64,000 nt of DNA from Caulobacter sp. (GTDB taxonomy: Bacteria > Pseudomonadota > Alphaproteobacteria > Caulobacterales > Caulobacteraceae). The notes under the pieces are model-generated. The model did not search any database, was not told the DNA's origin, and worked only from the letters and a program-made list of their open reading frames with translations. The position numbers and the translations under genes are program-made. The stretch is from the NCBI GenBank assembly GCA_021741355.1, contig JAIOXZ010000016.1, forward strand, positions 1 to 64,000. Direction: 5' to 3'. Below are positions 48,295 to 56,698 of the stretch, in pieces. Position 1 is the first letter of the stretch; every line of letters begins with the position of its first letter.

Positions 48295-48666
48295 ATGACC
48301 CACCGCAAGATCATCTTCACAGGCCTGCTGTCGGCGATCGCCGCGGCAGCGCTCATCGGCCAGCCGGCGGCGCCGCGCGCCCAGGGCTATGCGCCGGTCG
48401 TGTCACCGGTCGAACGGGGACGGCTGATCGCCGACCAGGAGTGCTCGTCCTGTCACGCCATCGGCCTGACCGGGGACAGCCCGTTTGAAGGGGCGCCGCG
48501 CTGGCGCGACCTGCACCGCCGATTCGACGTCGCCGACCTGGCCGAGGCGTTCGCCGAGGGAATCATGGTCGGCCACGAGGCGATGCCGTCGCGGGCCTTC
48601 CCGCCGGACGATGTCGAGGGCCTGATCGCCTACCTGAAGTCGCTTGAACCCAAGCCGGCGCAGTAG
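48295..48666 (+). CDS. Small exported class I cytochrome c
   Basis: From the ATG at 48295 (CAGGA upstream) the product has 123 residues: a signal peptide (MTHRKIIFTGLLSAIAAAAL, cleavage near RAQG), the haem motif CSSCH (Cys50, Cys53, His54) and an expected axial methionine in HEAMPSR (Met97). The C-terminal helix is PDDVEGLIAYLKSLEP. It is a periplasmic monohaem electron carrier. An FNR/FixK-type box at 48231-48244 suggests low-oxygen induction. Confidence 0.9.
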   Translation: MTHRKIIFTGLLSAIAAAALIGQPAAPRAQGYAPVVSPVERGRLIADQECSSCHAIGLTGDSPFEGAPRWRDLHRRFDVADLAEAFAEGIMVGHEAMPSRAFPPDDVEGLIAYLKSLEPKPAQ

Positions 48667-48837
48667 CGCCCGCCTTCGCCGTGGCGTCCGTCTTCGAATG
48701 ATTGAGCAGGCTTGTCACGTCGAAGCCGGGAGGGTGCAAACCCGGAACCAGCCCTCCTACGCCGAGGCTTCGGAGGGCATCCTGCTTCGACTGTGGGAGT
48801 TGGACTTGTCCTGCGAAGCCCGGAGGGCGAAGCAGGA
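48667..48837. repeat. Imperfect palindromic region downstream of tRNA-Cys
   Basis: This stretch contains several short inverted motifs; the clearest is GCATCCTGCTTCG near 48778 paired with CGAAGCAGGATGG at 48827-48839, with CGAAGCC/GGAGGG-rich segments between. It lies directly beyond the 3' end of tRNA-Cys and looks like a degenerate member of a dispersed palindromic family. I see no gene in it. Confidence 0.45.
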
Positions 48838-48911
48838 TGGAGGCCCGGCCCGGAATCGAACCGGGGTGCAAGGATTTGCAGTCCTCTGCGTAACCACTCC
48901 GCCACCGGGCC
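48838..48911 (-). tRNA. tRNA-Cys (GCA)
   Basis: The minus strand folds as a 74-base tRNA: acceptor GGCCCGG with CCGGGCC, D-arm GGCGGAGTGGTTACGC, anticodon stem GAGGACTGCAAATCCTT with anticodon GCA, T-arm GGTTCGATTCC, U at the discriminator position (required for CysRS) and an encoded CCA. Confidence 0.96.
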
Positions 48912-49077
48912 TTGTCTTCATCATCACCGGCGCGGGCGGCGCGCCGGGAAGGGGCGTCTCGCTACCAGAGGCGGCGGACGCTTTCAATGGCTTGCCACGC
49001 TCGCATTGCGTTCCCGTTACCGCCGGACCTATAAGCCGCGCCTGTAGAGTCAACATTCACGCCGCCAGAGAACCCGC

Positions 49078-49650
49078 ATGAGCGCCGACTTCGCCGCCGC
49101 CCGGCTGAACATGGTCGAGAGCCAGGTCCGACCTTCGGACGTCACCGATCTGGCCATCCAGGACGCCATCCGGACGGTGGCGCGCGAAACCCTGCTGCCG
49201 GCGACGAAGGCCTTTGCCGCCTACGCCGACGCCGAGGTCGAATACGCGCCGGGCCGCTGGCTGATGCGGCCGCGGGACACCGCCAAGCTGCTACAGGCGC
49301 TGCAGCCGCGCGCCGGCGATACGGCGCTGGCGATCGCCGCGCCTTACGCCGCCGCGATTCTCGAAGCGATGGGCGTCAAGGTGTCGCGGCTCGACGAGGG
49401 CGATCTGGCGACACTCCCGGCCGGCGGCTGGGATCTGGTCATCAGCGAAGGCTCGGTCGCCCGGGCGCCGGACAGCTGGAAGGCGGCCCTCAAGAGCGGC
49501 GGCCGGCTGGGCGTGGTTGAGCGCAACGGCCCGATGGGCAAGGCCTTTGTGTACCTGCGCGGCGACGACGGCGTCGGCGGTCGGGCTTCCTTCGACGCGG
49601 CGCCGCCCTACCTCCCGGGTTTCGAGCCCGTTCACGGTTTCGCCTTCTAA
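49078..49650 (+). CDS. Protein-L-isoaspartate methyltransferase-like protein, degenerate
   Basis: The 190-residue product aligns with PIMT: AARLNMVESQVRPSDVTDLAIQDAIRTVARE at the N-terminus and a Rossmann-like second half. However the SAM-binding loop, normally VLEIGTGSGY-like, reads TALAIAAPYAA, with the glycines lost, so catalytic activity is doubtful. In Caulobacter and relatives such a gene precedes a tolC-type gene, as here (126 bases upstream of it). It may have a structural or folding role instead. Confidence 0.85.
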   Translation: MSADFAAARLNMVESQVRPSDVTDLAIQDAIRTVARETLLPATKAFAAYADAEVEYAPGRWLMRPRDTAKLLQALQPRAGDTALAIAAPYAAAILEAMGVKVSRLDEGDLATLPAGGWDLVISEGSVARAPDSWKAALKSGGRLGVVERNGPMGKAFVYLRGDDGVGGRASFDAAPPYLPGFEPVHGFAF

Positions 49651-49775
49651 TCGGCACAGAGTGAAATAAGCCCGCAAAGGGCATGTGAAAAAAGCTTAAC
49701 TGGTCGCCACTGGCGGCGGACATTACAGGCGATCATATAAGGCTCGCCTGGCTGGCGGGTCCTTGGGGATAATAC

Positions 49776-51260
49776 ATGTTGAAGAGTCGTCGCGCGGGCC
49801 TTCTCGCCGCGGTTTGCAGTTTCGGTCTGATCGCCGGGAGCGCCTCGCTGGCCTCCGCGGAAACGCTGGCTGACGCCATCGCCCTGGCCTACCAGACCAA
49901 CCCCACGCTGCAGGGGCAGCGCGCCTCGCAACGGGCGCTCGATGAGAGCATCGTTCAGGCCCGCACCGGTCTGCGCCCGCAGATCGACGCCTCCGCCAGC
50001 GCCTCGACCTCGGATGGTCAGAACGACGGCGACGCGACGCGCGGCAGCAGCGCCGGCGTCTCGGTCAGCCAGCCGCTCTACACCGGCGGCCGCGTGTCCT
50101 CGCAGATCGGCGCCGCCGAAGCGGACATCCTGACGGGCCGTGAAGGCCTGCGCAGCGTCGAGGCCGGGGTCATCCAGCAGGTCATCACCGCCTACGTCGA
50201 CATCCGCCGCGACCAGGAGCGCCTGCGCATCAGCCAGGAAAACGTTGCCGTGCTGCAACGCCAGCTCGACGAGGCGCGCGCGCGCTTCGAGGTCGGCGAG
50301 ATCACCCGGACCGACGTCGCCCAGGCCGAAGCCCGCCTGGCGGCCTCCAGGGCCTCCCTGGCCTCGGCCCAGGCCCAGCTGGCAATCAGCCGCGCCTCCT
50401 ACGCCGCCGTTGTCGGTCAGAACCCGGGCGACCTGGAAGCTGAGCCCTCGCTGGAGACCTTCCTGCCGCCGGCCGTCGAGGACGCCTTCGACGCGGCCGA
50501 ACAGAACAACGCCGAGATCCTGGCCGCCCAGTACGCCGAGCGCGCCAGCGCCGCGCGCGTCGCCATCGCCCGGTCCTCGCGCCTGCCGACGGTGACCGCG
50601 ACCGGTTCGCTCGGCTTCAGCGGCTCCACCGCCCAGCAGTCCCTCATTCCGCCCACGGGCGCCGGTGGCGCGTTCGACGACTATCAGCGCAGCGTCAGCG
50701 GCCGGGTCTCGGTCAGCGTCCCGCTGTTCACTGGCGGCCTGATCAGCTCGCAGGTCCGGGCCGCGGAAGAGCGCAACAGCGCCGACCGCCAGGCCATCGA
50801 GGAGACCCGCCGCAGCGTGCTGCGCACGGTGTCCCAGGCGTGGAACAGCCTGATCGGCGCCCGCGCCAACCTGGCCGCCAACGAGGAACAGGTCCGGGCC
50901 GCCCGAATCGCCTTCGAGGGCGTCCGTCAGGAAGCCCAGGTCGGCTTGCGGACGACGCTGGACGTGCTCAACGCCGAGCAGGAGCTGCGCAGCGCTGAAC
51001 TGTCGCTGGTCAACGCCCGTCGCGAGGAATACGTCGCCGCGGCCGTCCTGCTGTCCGCCATGGGCAAGCTCGAGGCCCGCTACCTGGTTCCGGGCGTCGA
51101 ACAGTACGACGTGACGGCCAACGGCAAAGCGTTCAGCCACAAGCTGGGATGGACGCCGTGGGAGCCGGTTCTCGGCTTCATCGACGGCGTGGCCTCGTTC
51201 CCGACGCCGCCCCCGCCGGCCGCCGGGTCGGTCGATACGCCCGTCGCGACCTCGAATTAA
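49776..51260 (+). CDS. TolC-family outer-membrane efflux/secretion channel
   Basis: The 494-residue product has a signal peptide (GLIAGSASLASA) and two repeats of the outer-membrane factor fold (ALAYQTNPTLQGQRASQRALDES and EERNSADRQAIEETRRSVLRTVSQAW), with the conserved proline/glycine turn QPLYTGGR / VPLFTGGL that marks the membrane strands. The VRQEAQVGLRTTLDVLNAEQEL block is classical TolC. It resembles RsaF of Caulobacter, used by the S-layer type I exporter, and may also serve the RND pumps of this window. Confidence 0.94.
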   Translation: MLKSRRAGLLAAVCSFGLIAGSASLASAETLADAIALAYQTNPTLQGQRASQRALDESIVQARTGLRPQIDASASASTSDGQNDGDATRGSSAGVSVSQPLYTGGRVSSQIGAAEADILTGREGLRSVEAGVIQQVITAYVDIRRDQERLRISQENVAVLQRQLDEARARFEVGEITRTDVAQAEARLAASRASLASAQAQLAISRASYAAVVGQNPGDLEAEPSLETFLPPAVEDAFDAAEQNNAEILAAQYAERASAARVAIARSSRLPTVTATGSLGFSGSTAQQSLIPPTGAGGAFDDYQRSVSGRVSVSVPLFTGGLISSQVRAAEERNSADRQAIEETRRSVLRTVSQAWNSLIGARANLAANEEQVRAARIAFEGVRQEAQVGLRTTLDVLNAEQELRSAELSLVNARREEYVAAAVLLSAMGKLEARYLVPGVEQYDVTANGKAFSHKLGWTPWEPVLGFIDGVASFPTPPPPAAGSVDTPVATSN

Positions 51261-51297
51261 CCACGACGCCTCAAAAGCCTGAGCAAAAGCGCGTGTT

Positions 51298-51317
51298 CGC
51301 CGTTTGCACGAACGGCG
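51298..51317. promoter_or_regulatory. Inverted repeat upstream of popZ
   Basis: CGCCGTT and AACGGCG are perfect seven-base arms around TGCACG. Two GANTC sites (51342-51346 and 51362-51366), targets of the cell-cycle methyltransferase CcrM, lie between it and the popZ start. It could be an operator or part of the tolC terminator; no T run follows. Confidence 0.35.
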
Positions 51318-51370
51318 GGGCGTGCTTACGCTAGGGCCTTGGAATCGCCTCTCGCAGGTACGACTCGACC

Positions 51371-51868
51371 ATGTCCGAACAGACCGCCCAGGAACCGACA
51401 ATGGAGGAGATTCTCGCCTCCATTCGGCGAATCATCTCCGAGGACGACGCGCCGCCGGCCGCCGAGGCCGCCGCGCCGGTCGAGGAGCCGGCCGTCGTCA
51501 TGGCGGCTGCGCCGGCGCCCGCGCCGGTCGAGCCAGAACCCGAGGACGACGACGTTCTCGAACTGACCGAAACGGTCGAGGCCAGCGCCTTCGAGACGGT
51601 CGGTGATCTCGACGTCTACAGCCCGCCCAAGGCCGCGCCGGAGCCCGCATGGGAACCCGAGCCCGAGCCGGAACCCGAGCCGGCCTACACCGCCGCGCCC
51701 GAGCCGGCGCCGGCCCCCAGCTACACGATGGGCGCCGCCTCGATCTCGGGCGGTACGACCATCGAGGAGCTGGTCCGCAGCATTCTCGAGCCCAAGCTCA
51801 ATGAGTGGGCCGACCAGAACCTGCCCCGTCTCGTTGAGCAGATCGTACGCGACAAGCTCTCCAGATAG
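51371..51868 (+). CDS. popZ: Polar organising protein PopZ
   Basis: PopZ builds the cell-pole matrix that anchors ParB and other polarity proteins. The 165-residue product has the N-terminal helix EPTMEEILASIRRIISEDD that binds partners, an acidic proline/glutamate/alanine-rich linker (about 25-120, with EPEPEPEP repeats), and a C-terminal helical part (EELVRSILEPKLNEWADQNLPRLVEQIVRDKLSR) needed for oligomerisation. The order popZ-valS matches Caulobacter. It is on the short side for the family. Confidence 0.94.
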   Translation: MSEQTAQEPTMEEILASIRRIISEDDAPPAAEAAAPVEEPAVVMAAAPAPAPVEPEPEDDDVLELTETVEASAFETVGDLDVYSPPKAAPEPAWEPEPEPEPEPAYTAAPEPAPAPSYTMGAASISGGTTIEELVRSILEPKLNEWADQNLPRLVEQIVRDKLSR

Positions 51869-51932
51869 GACGCGCTCTTCAGCCGGAGCGACGCCTGGCC
51901 GCTTCGCGATCCCGATCACCCCTGATAGAGAC

Positions 51933-51962
51933 CGGCGGCCGCAGCCAGCGCGCCGCCGTTTT
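51933..51962 (+). terminator. Possible terminator or attenuator before valS
   Basis: CGGCGG (51933-51938) and CCGCCG (51953-51958) form a hairpin, with further pairing inside the loop, followed by TTTT. It ends 18 bases before the valS ATG, so it could end the popZ transcript or attenuate valS. Confidence 0.4.
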
Positions 51963-51979
51963 CGTTCGTGAATCTTCCC

Positions 51980-54817
51980 ATGCTCGACAAGACTTTCGAT
52001 CCCAAGACCGTTGAACCGCGCCTCTACAAGGCCTGGGAAGAATCGGGCGCGTTCGCCCCGACCAGTGATCCGACCGCCGAGCCGTTCAGCATCGTCATCC
52101 CGCCGCCCAATGTCACCGGCAGCCTGCACATCGGCCATGCGCTGAACAACACGCTGCAGGACGTGCTGATCCGCTTCCAGCGCATGCGCGGCAAGGCGGC
52201 CCTGTGGCTGCCGGGGACCGACCACGCCGGCATCGCCACCCAGATGGTCGTCGAGCGCCAGCTGGCCGCCGCCGGCAATGTCGGCCGCCGCGACATGGGC
52301 CGCGACGCCTTCGTCGCCAAGGTCTGGGAATGGAAGGCCGAAAGCGGCGGGACCATCGTCAACCAGCTGCGCCGGCTGGGCGCCAGCTGCGACTGGTCGC
52401 GCGAGCGCTTCACCCTGGACGAGGGCCTGTCGGCCGCGGTCCGCAAGGTGTTTGTCGATCTGCACCGCCAGGGCCTGATCTATCGCGACAAGCGGCTGGT
52501 GAACTGGGACCCGCACTTCCAGACGGCCATCTCCGACCTCGAGGTCGAGCAGAAGGAGGTCGACGGCGCCTACTGGCACTTCGCCTATCCGCTGGAGAAC
52601 GGGGTCACCTATGAGTACCCGGTCGCCTTCGACGAGGACGGCAAGGCCACGGAGTGGGAGACGCGTGACTACATCGTCGTCGCGACCACCCGTCCGGAGA
52701 CCATGCTGGGCGACACCGCGGTCGCGGTTCACCCCGACGACGCGCGCTACAGGGGCCTGATCGGCAAGACCGTGAAGCTGCCGATCGTCGGCCGCTCGAT
52801 TCCGATCGTCGCCGACGACTACGCCGACCCGACCAAGGGCTCGGGCGCGGTCAAGATCACCCCGGCGCACGACTTCAACGACTTCCAGGTCGGCAAGCGC
52901 CACGGGCTGGAAGCGATCAACATCCTCGACGCCTTCGGCAGGCTTACCGGTCACTTGCCGCCGGAGTTCGTTGGAACGGACCGCTTCGTCGCCCGCAAAA
53001 TGATCGTAGCGCAGTTTGAACAGCTCGAACTGCTCAAGGGCATCGAGAAGACCCGCCATATGGTGCCGCACGGCGACCGCTCGGGCGTGGTCATCGAGCC
53101 CTGGCTGACGGACCAGTGGTACGTCGACGCCGAGACCCTCGCCATTCCCGCCATCAAGGCGGTGGAGGAGGGGGCGACGGTCTTCGAGCCGGCGAACTGG
53201 GACAAGACCTATTTCGAGTGGATGCGGAACATCCAGCCCTGGTGCATCAGCCGCCAGCTGTGGTGGGGCCACCGCATCCCGGCCTGGTACGGGCACGTCA
53301 AACGCGACCCGAACAGCAACACCTTCATCGCCACCCGCGGAGACCCGGAGATCTTCGTCGCCGAGACAGAGGAAGAGGCGAAAGAACTGGCTCGGACGTA
53401 TTTCGGTGGTGACGTTCACATTGTTTCAGACGCCATGGAGGCAGAGCGGTTTGCCTTCGAGGAGCTTCCAAGAGGGGACGCTCGTCGCTGGCCCATCTAC
53501 CGTGACGAGGACGTCCTCGACACCTGGTTCTCGTCCGGCCTGTGGCCGTTCTCGACCCTCGGCTGGCCGGAGAAGACCGCCGATCTGGAGCGGTTCTACC
53601 CGACCCACACCCTGGTCACCGGGTTCGACATCATCTTCTTCTGGGTCGCCCGGATGATGATGATGGGCCTGCACTTCACCGGCCAGGTTCCGTTCCAGCG
53701 CGTGGTCATCAACGCCCTGGTGCGCGACGCGTCGGGGGCGAAGATGAGCAAGTCCAAGGGCAACGTCATGGACCCCCTGGAGCTCATCGACCAGTACGGC
53801 TGCGACGCCGTGCGCTTCACCCTGACCGCCATGTCGGGCCAGGCGCGTGACATCAAGCTGTCGACGCAGCGTATTGAAGGTTATCGCAATTTCGGCACCA
53901 AGCTGTGGAACGCCACCCGCTTCACCCAGATGAACGGCTGCGTCCGCGTCGAGGGCTTTGATCCGGCGACCGTCACCCAGACGATCAACAAGTGGATCCG
54001 CGGTGAGGCGACGAAGACGGCAGCCGAGGTCACGCGGGCGCTGGACTCCTGCGCCTTCGACGACGCCACCGGCGCTCTCTACCGCTTCATCTGGAACGTC
54101 TTCTGCGACTGGTACGTCGAGCTGGCCAAGCCGATCCTCAACGGCTCGGACGAAGCGGCGAAGGCCGAGACCCAGGCCATGACCGCCTGGGTGCTCGACC
54201 AGTGCCTGCTGCTGCTGCATCCGGTCATGCCGTTCCTGACCGAGGAGCTGTGGGACAAGACGGCCGGGGAAGGTCCGGCCCGCGACGGCTTCCTGATGTC
54301 GACCCGCTGGCCGGACCTGCCCGCCGACTGGATCGACGCCGGCGCCGAGGCCGAGATCGGCTGGCTGGTCGATCTGGTCACCGAGATCCGTTCGATCCGC
54401 GCCGAGATGAACGTGCCGCCGGGCGCGCGCATTCCGCTGACCCTGTCCGGCGCCAGCGCCGAGACCCTCGACCGGCTGGCGCGCCACAACGACCTGATCC
54501 TGACGCTGGGCCGTCTGGGAAGCGCCGGGGCCGGTGACGCGCCGGCGGGTTCGGCGCCCTTCACGATCGGCGAGGCGACGGCGTCGATCTCGATCGCCGA
54601 GTTCATCGACCTTGCCGCCGAACGCGCCCGCCTGACCAAGGAGATCGCCGGCCACGTCAGCGACATCGAGCGGGTCAACAAGAAGCTCGGCAACCCCGAC
54701 TTCCTGGCCAAGGCCAAGGAAGAGGTCATCGAGGAAAACCGCGAGAAACTCGCCGACGCGGAGGCCGCCAAGGCCAAGCTGGAAGCGGCGTTGGAGCGGT
54801 TGCAGAGAGTCGCCTGA
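51980..54817 (+). CDS. valS: Valine--tRNA ligase
   Basis: ValRS (945 residues) charges tRNA-Val. The HIGH motif is in [17 protein letters not shown], the KMSKS motif in [15 protein letters not shown], and a large editing domain lies between; the C-terminal coiled coil ([38 protein letters not shown]) is typical. The ATG at 51980 gives the usual MLDKTFDPK start; a GTG at 51968 would add four residues. A paired repeat element follows the stop. Confidence 0.97.
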   Translation: MLDKTFDPKTVEPRLYKAWEESGAFAPTSDPTAEPFSIVIPPPNVTGSLHIGHALNNTLQDVLIRFQRMRGKAALWLPGTDHAGIATQMVVERQLAAAGNVGRRDMGRDAFVAKVWEWKAESGGTIVNQLRRLGASCDWSRERFTLDEGLSAAVRKVFVDLHRQGLIYRDKRLVNWDPHFQTAISDLEVEQKEVDGAYWHFAYPLENGVTYEYPVAFDEDGKATEWETRDYIVVATTRPETMLGDTAVAVHPDDARYRGLIGKTVKLPIVGRSIPIVADDYADPTKGSGAVKITPAHDFNDFQVGKRHGLEAINILDAFGRLTGHLPPEFVGTDRFVARKMIVAQFEQLELLKGIEKTRHMVPHGDRSGVVIEPWLTDQWYVDAETLAIPAIKAVEEGATVFEPANWDKTYFEWMRNIQPWCISRQLWWGHRIPAWYGHVKRDPNSNTFIATRGDPEIFVAETEEEAKELARTYFGGDVHIVSDAMEAERFAFEELPRGDARRWPIYRDEDVLDTWFSSGLWPFSTLGWPEKTADLERFYPTHTLVTGFDIIFFWVARMMMMGLHFTGQVPFQRVVINALVRDASGAKMSKSKGNVMDPLELIDQYGCDAVRFTLTAMSGQARDIKLSTQRIEGYRNFGTKLWNATRFTQMNGCVRVEGFDPATVTQTINKWIRGEATKTAAEVTRALDSCAFDDATGALYRFIWNVFCDWYVELAKPILNGSDEAAKAETQAMTAWVLDQCLLLLHPVMPFLTEELWDKTAGEGPARDGFLMSTRWPDLPADWIDAGAEAEIGWLVDLVTEIRSIRAEMNVPPGARIPLTLSGASAETLDRLARHNDLILTLGRLGSAGAGDAPAGSAPFTIGEATASISIAEFIDLAAERARLTKEIAGHVSDIERVNKKLGNPDFLAKAKEEVIEENREKLADAEAAKAKLEAALERLQRVA

Positions 54818-54819
54818 AT

Positions 54820-54992
54820 CCTTCCTCCCCCGAGAGGGGGAGGGGGACCAGCCGGAGGCTGGTGGAGAGGGATGCGCCGTTGGTGCAGGTCGTCCGCTGG
54901 CATTCAACGCCGGGGCTTCAGCCACACGAAGCTGTGCTTCCCTCTCCACCATGCTCCGCATGGTCCCCCTCTCCCTCGCGGGAGAGGAATGA
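54820..54992. repeat. REPIN-like paired hairpins, family 3
   Basis: Inverted arms at 54820-54872 and 54939-54992 each contain two hairpins: CCCCC...GGGGG and a second one that differs between arms but keeps its pairing (ACCAGCC-GGA-GGCTGGT against ACCATGC-GGA-GCATGGT). The spacer is about 65 bases. This type of element is widespread in alphaproteobacteria. It follows valS. Confidence 0.82.
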
Positions 54993-55001
54993 GGGCAGCG
55001 G

Positions 55002-55481
55002 TCAGAAGGGTTTCGGAATTCCCGCTACCCGCCGCGCCAGCTCACCCAACCCCGCCCGCCGGAACACCCCCAGCAGCAACGCCGCGAACGCCAGGTTCAC
55101 GCAGGCCGCCACGAACAGGCCGGCGCCGTCGTTGTTGGGATCGATCCCCAGCGGCGTGAACAGGTGGAAGCTGACCGCCCCCATCATCACCAGCAGCCCG
55201 GCCAGCGCGCCGCCGGCCTGCAGGTGCTTGAACCGCGGATGCAGGCCGATGATCAGCAGCGCGGCGGCCAGCAGCTCGACCGTGCCGATCACATACTGCG
55301 AGAACAGCCCGGTGTGCCCGAACAGGCCTGGCGCGCCGATGGTCCCGGCCCAGCCGTCGAGCCGGCCGAAGATTTCCTGCGTCTTGGGATGATCGGTGAA
55401 CTTGAAGCGCAGGCTGTCGAGGAAGATCACCGCCATGAAGACGGCCATCAGGTCGGGAACGTATTTCAGATAGCGTTTCAT
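55002..55481 (-). CDS. DoxX-family membrane protein
   Basis: From the ATG at 55481 the product has 159 residues with four membrane helices (about 11-28, 62-82, 92-110 and 118-140) and the DoxX pattern of small integral membrane proteins, here with a GLFSQYVIGTVELLAAALLIIGLHP stretch. DoxX proteins are linked to redox and sulfur metabolism in the membrane but lack a clear activity. It is the last gene of a three-gene group with CMD and YHS genes. Confidence 0.85.
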   Translation of the reverse strand: MKRYLKYVPDLMAVFMAVIFLDSLRFKFTDHPKTQEIFGRLDGWAGTIGAPGLFGHTGLFSQYVIGTVELLAAALLIIGLHPRFKHLQAGGALAGLLVMMGAVSFHLFTPLGIDPNNDGAGLFVAACVNLAFAALLLGVFRRAGLGELARRVAGIPKPF

Positions 55482-55488
55482 GGTCAGC

Positions 55489-55938
55489 TCACTTGTCCAG
55501 CACGGTCGGCCAGTTCCCGTCGCCCTTGCGGACGAAGCCGGGAATGTCCTTGACCCAGCGCGACTGAATCTCGGCGTTGTAGTTGAGGTACAGCTTGCCG
55601 CCGACGATCTTCCACTGCAGCGGATCGCCCTTGGCGGTGTAGCCGTTGGCCACCGCCCAGGCGCAGTAGCCGCCGTATTGCGGGGCGTAGGCGGTCGGGC
55701 TGGCCTTGAACTTTGCGAGGTTGGCGGCCGACGAAAACTGCTAGCGCACGCCCTTCCATTCGGTGGCGAACTTCGCATCGCCCTTCACCGGCCGACCGAC
55801 CGTGAAATAGGCCACCACGTCATAGCCGCCGGCGGCGACCTGCGAGAAGGGCGCGGTATAGACCGGCGGCTTGGCGGCCAGTGCGGCGCCGGGGAGGGCT
55901 GCGGTCGCCAGGGCGAGGGCGAGGATCAGGCGTTTCAT
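55489..55938 (-). pseudogene. YHS-domain protein gene with in-frame TAG
   Basis: Reading from the ATG at 55938 (AAGGAG seven bases upstream) gives a signal peptide (LALATAALPGAALA) and the start of a YHS domain, then TAG at 55741-55743, and in the same frame QFSSAANLAKFKASPTAYAPQYGGYCAWAV, the rest of the domain, ending at 55489. Most YHS proteins have Tyr at the TAG position (a single-base change from TAC or TAT). So the gene is interrupted by one nonsense codon, or the base is a sequencing error. YHS domains of this type are often in copper/redox proteins. The DoxX gene starts seven bases later. Confidence 0.85.
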
Positions 55939-55949
55939 CAGGGGCTCCT

Positions 55950-56513
55950 TCAGGCGACCCGCCGGTCTGTCGCCGGGAGGTCGGCGGCCAGTATCGGGTC
56001 AGGCGGGGTCTGCGCCACGTGGGCGACATAGTTGGAAAGGGTCTTGAGGCCGACGGCCAGGATAACCTCCAGGCTGTTGGCGCGGGTGAATCCGGCGGCG
56101 AGAAAGGCCTCCAGAGCGCCCGCCGCCAGAACGCTGCGACCGCGAACCATCTGGAGGACAAACGCGCGCAGGGCCTCGAGTCTCGCGTCCGGGAGCGTTG
56201 TTCCGGCCCGAACATCACCGATCAGGCGCTCGTCGAGCCCCGCCTGCCGCGCCCGGACAGCGTGGGCCGGGGTGCAGTAGGCGCTGTCATGCTCGACCGA
56301 GATGGCCAGCAGGACCAGCTGCTGCTCTGGCGGCGTCAGGCTGCTCTTGCGAAAGATCGCCGACAGGCTGGCGTAGCCCTCCAGCAGGGCCGGCGCCTCG
56401 GCCATCTGGGCCAGCAGCGGCGGGATATGGCCCATCGATCGGGTCGCCTGCTCAAGGAACGGCTTGGCCTCGAACGGCGCCGTGGCGCGGGTGTGCAGGG
56501 GGAAGGACGTCAT
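55950..56513 (-). CDS. Carboxymuconolactone decarboxylase/AhpD-like protein
   Basis: From the ATG at 56513 the product has 187 residues. It shows the CMD fold, with the proton-relay-like Glu74 (SVEHDSAYCTPAH), Cys80 and His84 in a Cys-x-x-Ala-His motif where AhpD has Cys-x-x-Cys. With one cysteine it is not a disulfide-type AhpD. It heads the CMD-YHS-DoxX group; the YHS start is 11 bases after its stop. A redox function is plausible; the substrate is unknown. Confidence 0.85.
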   Translation of the reverse strand: MTSFPLHTRATAPFEAKPFLEQATRSMGHIPPLLAQMAEAPALLEGYASLSAIFRKSSLTPPEQQLVLLAISVEHDSAYCTPAHAVRARQAGLDERLIGDVRAGTTLPDARLEALRAFVLQMVRGRSVLAAGALEAFLAAGFTRANSLEVILAVGLKTLSNYVAHVAQTPPDPILAADLPATDRRVA

Positions 56514-56698
56514 GGCCGCAGGGTGCCTGTTTCCGCTGCGCGGCGTAATCCTGGCGCCCTGCATCATGTCGATGCACGCCGCGCATGGGTCGCAGGCTGA
56601 CGCCCGGCTCAAACGGGCGTTTGCAACCCCGGCCACCCTGTGCTTTTGACGACACGAGGCGTCGGCAAGAACGCCCGTCCAGTCCCAGGGAGTTTTGC

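Noticed and set aside
48830..48920. Coding frames across tRNA-Cys
   Set aside because: Frames on both strands read through a well-paired tRNA; the RNA gene explains the conservation.
51360..51370. Calling a promoter from the GANTC sites near popZ
   Set aside because: GANTC sites are frequent in such genomes and no clear -35/-10 pair is visible; I noted them only as context.
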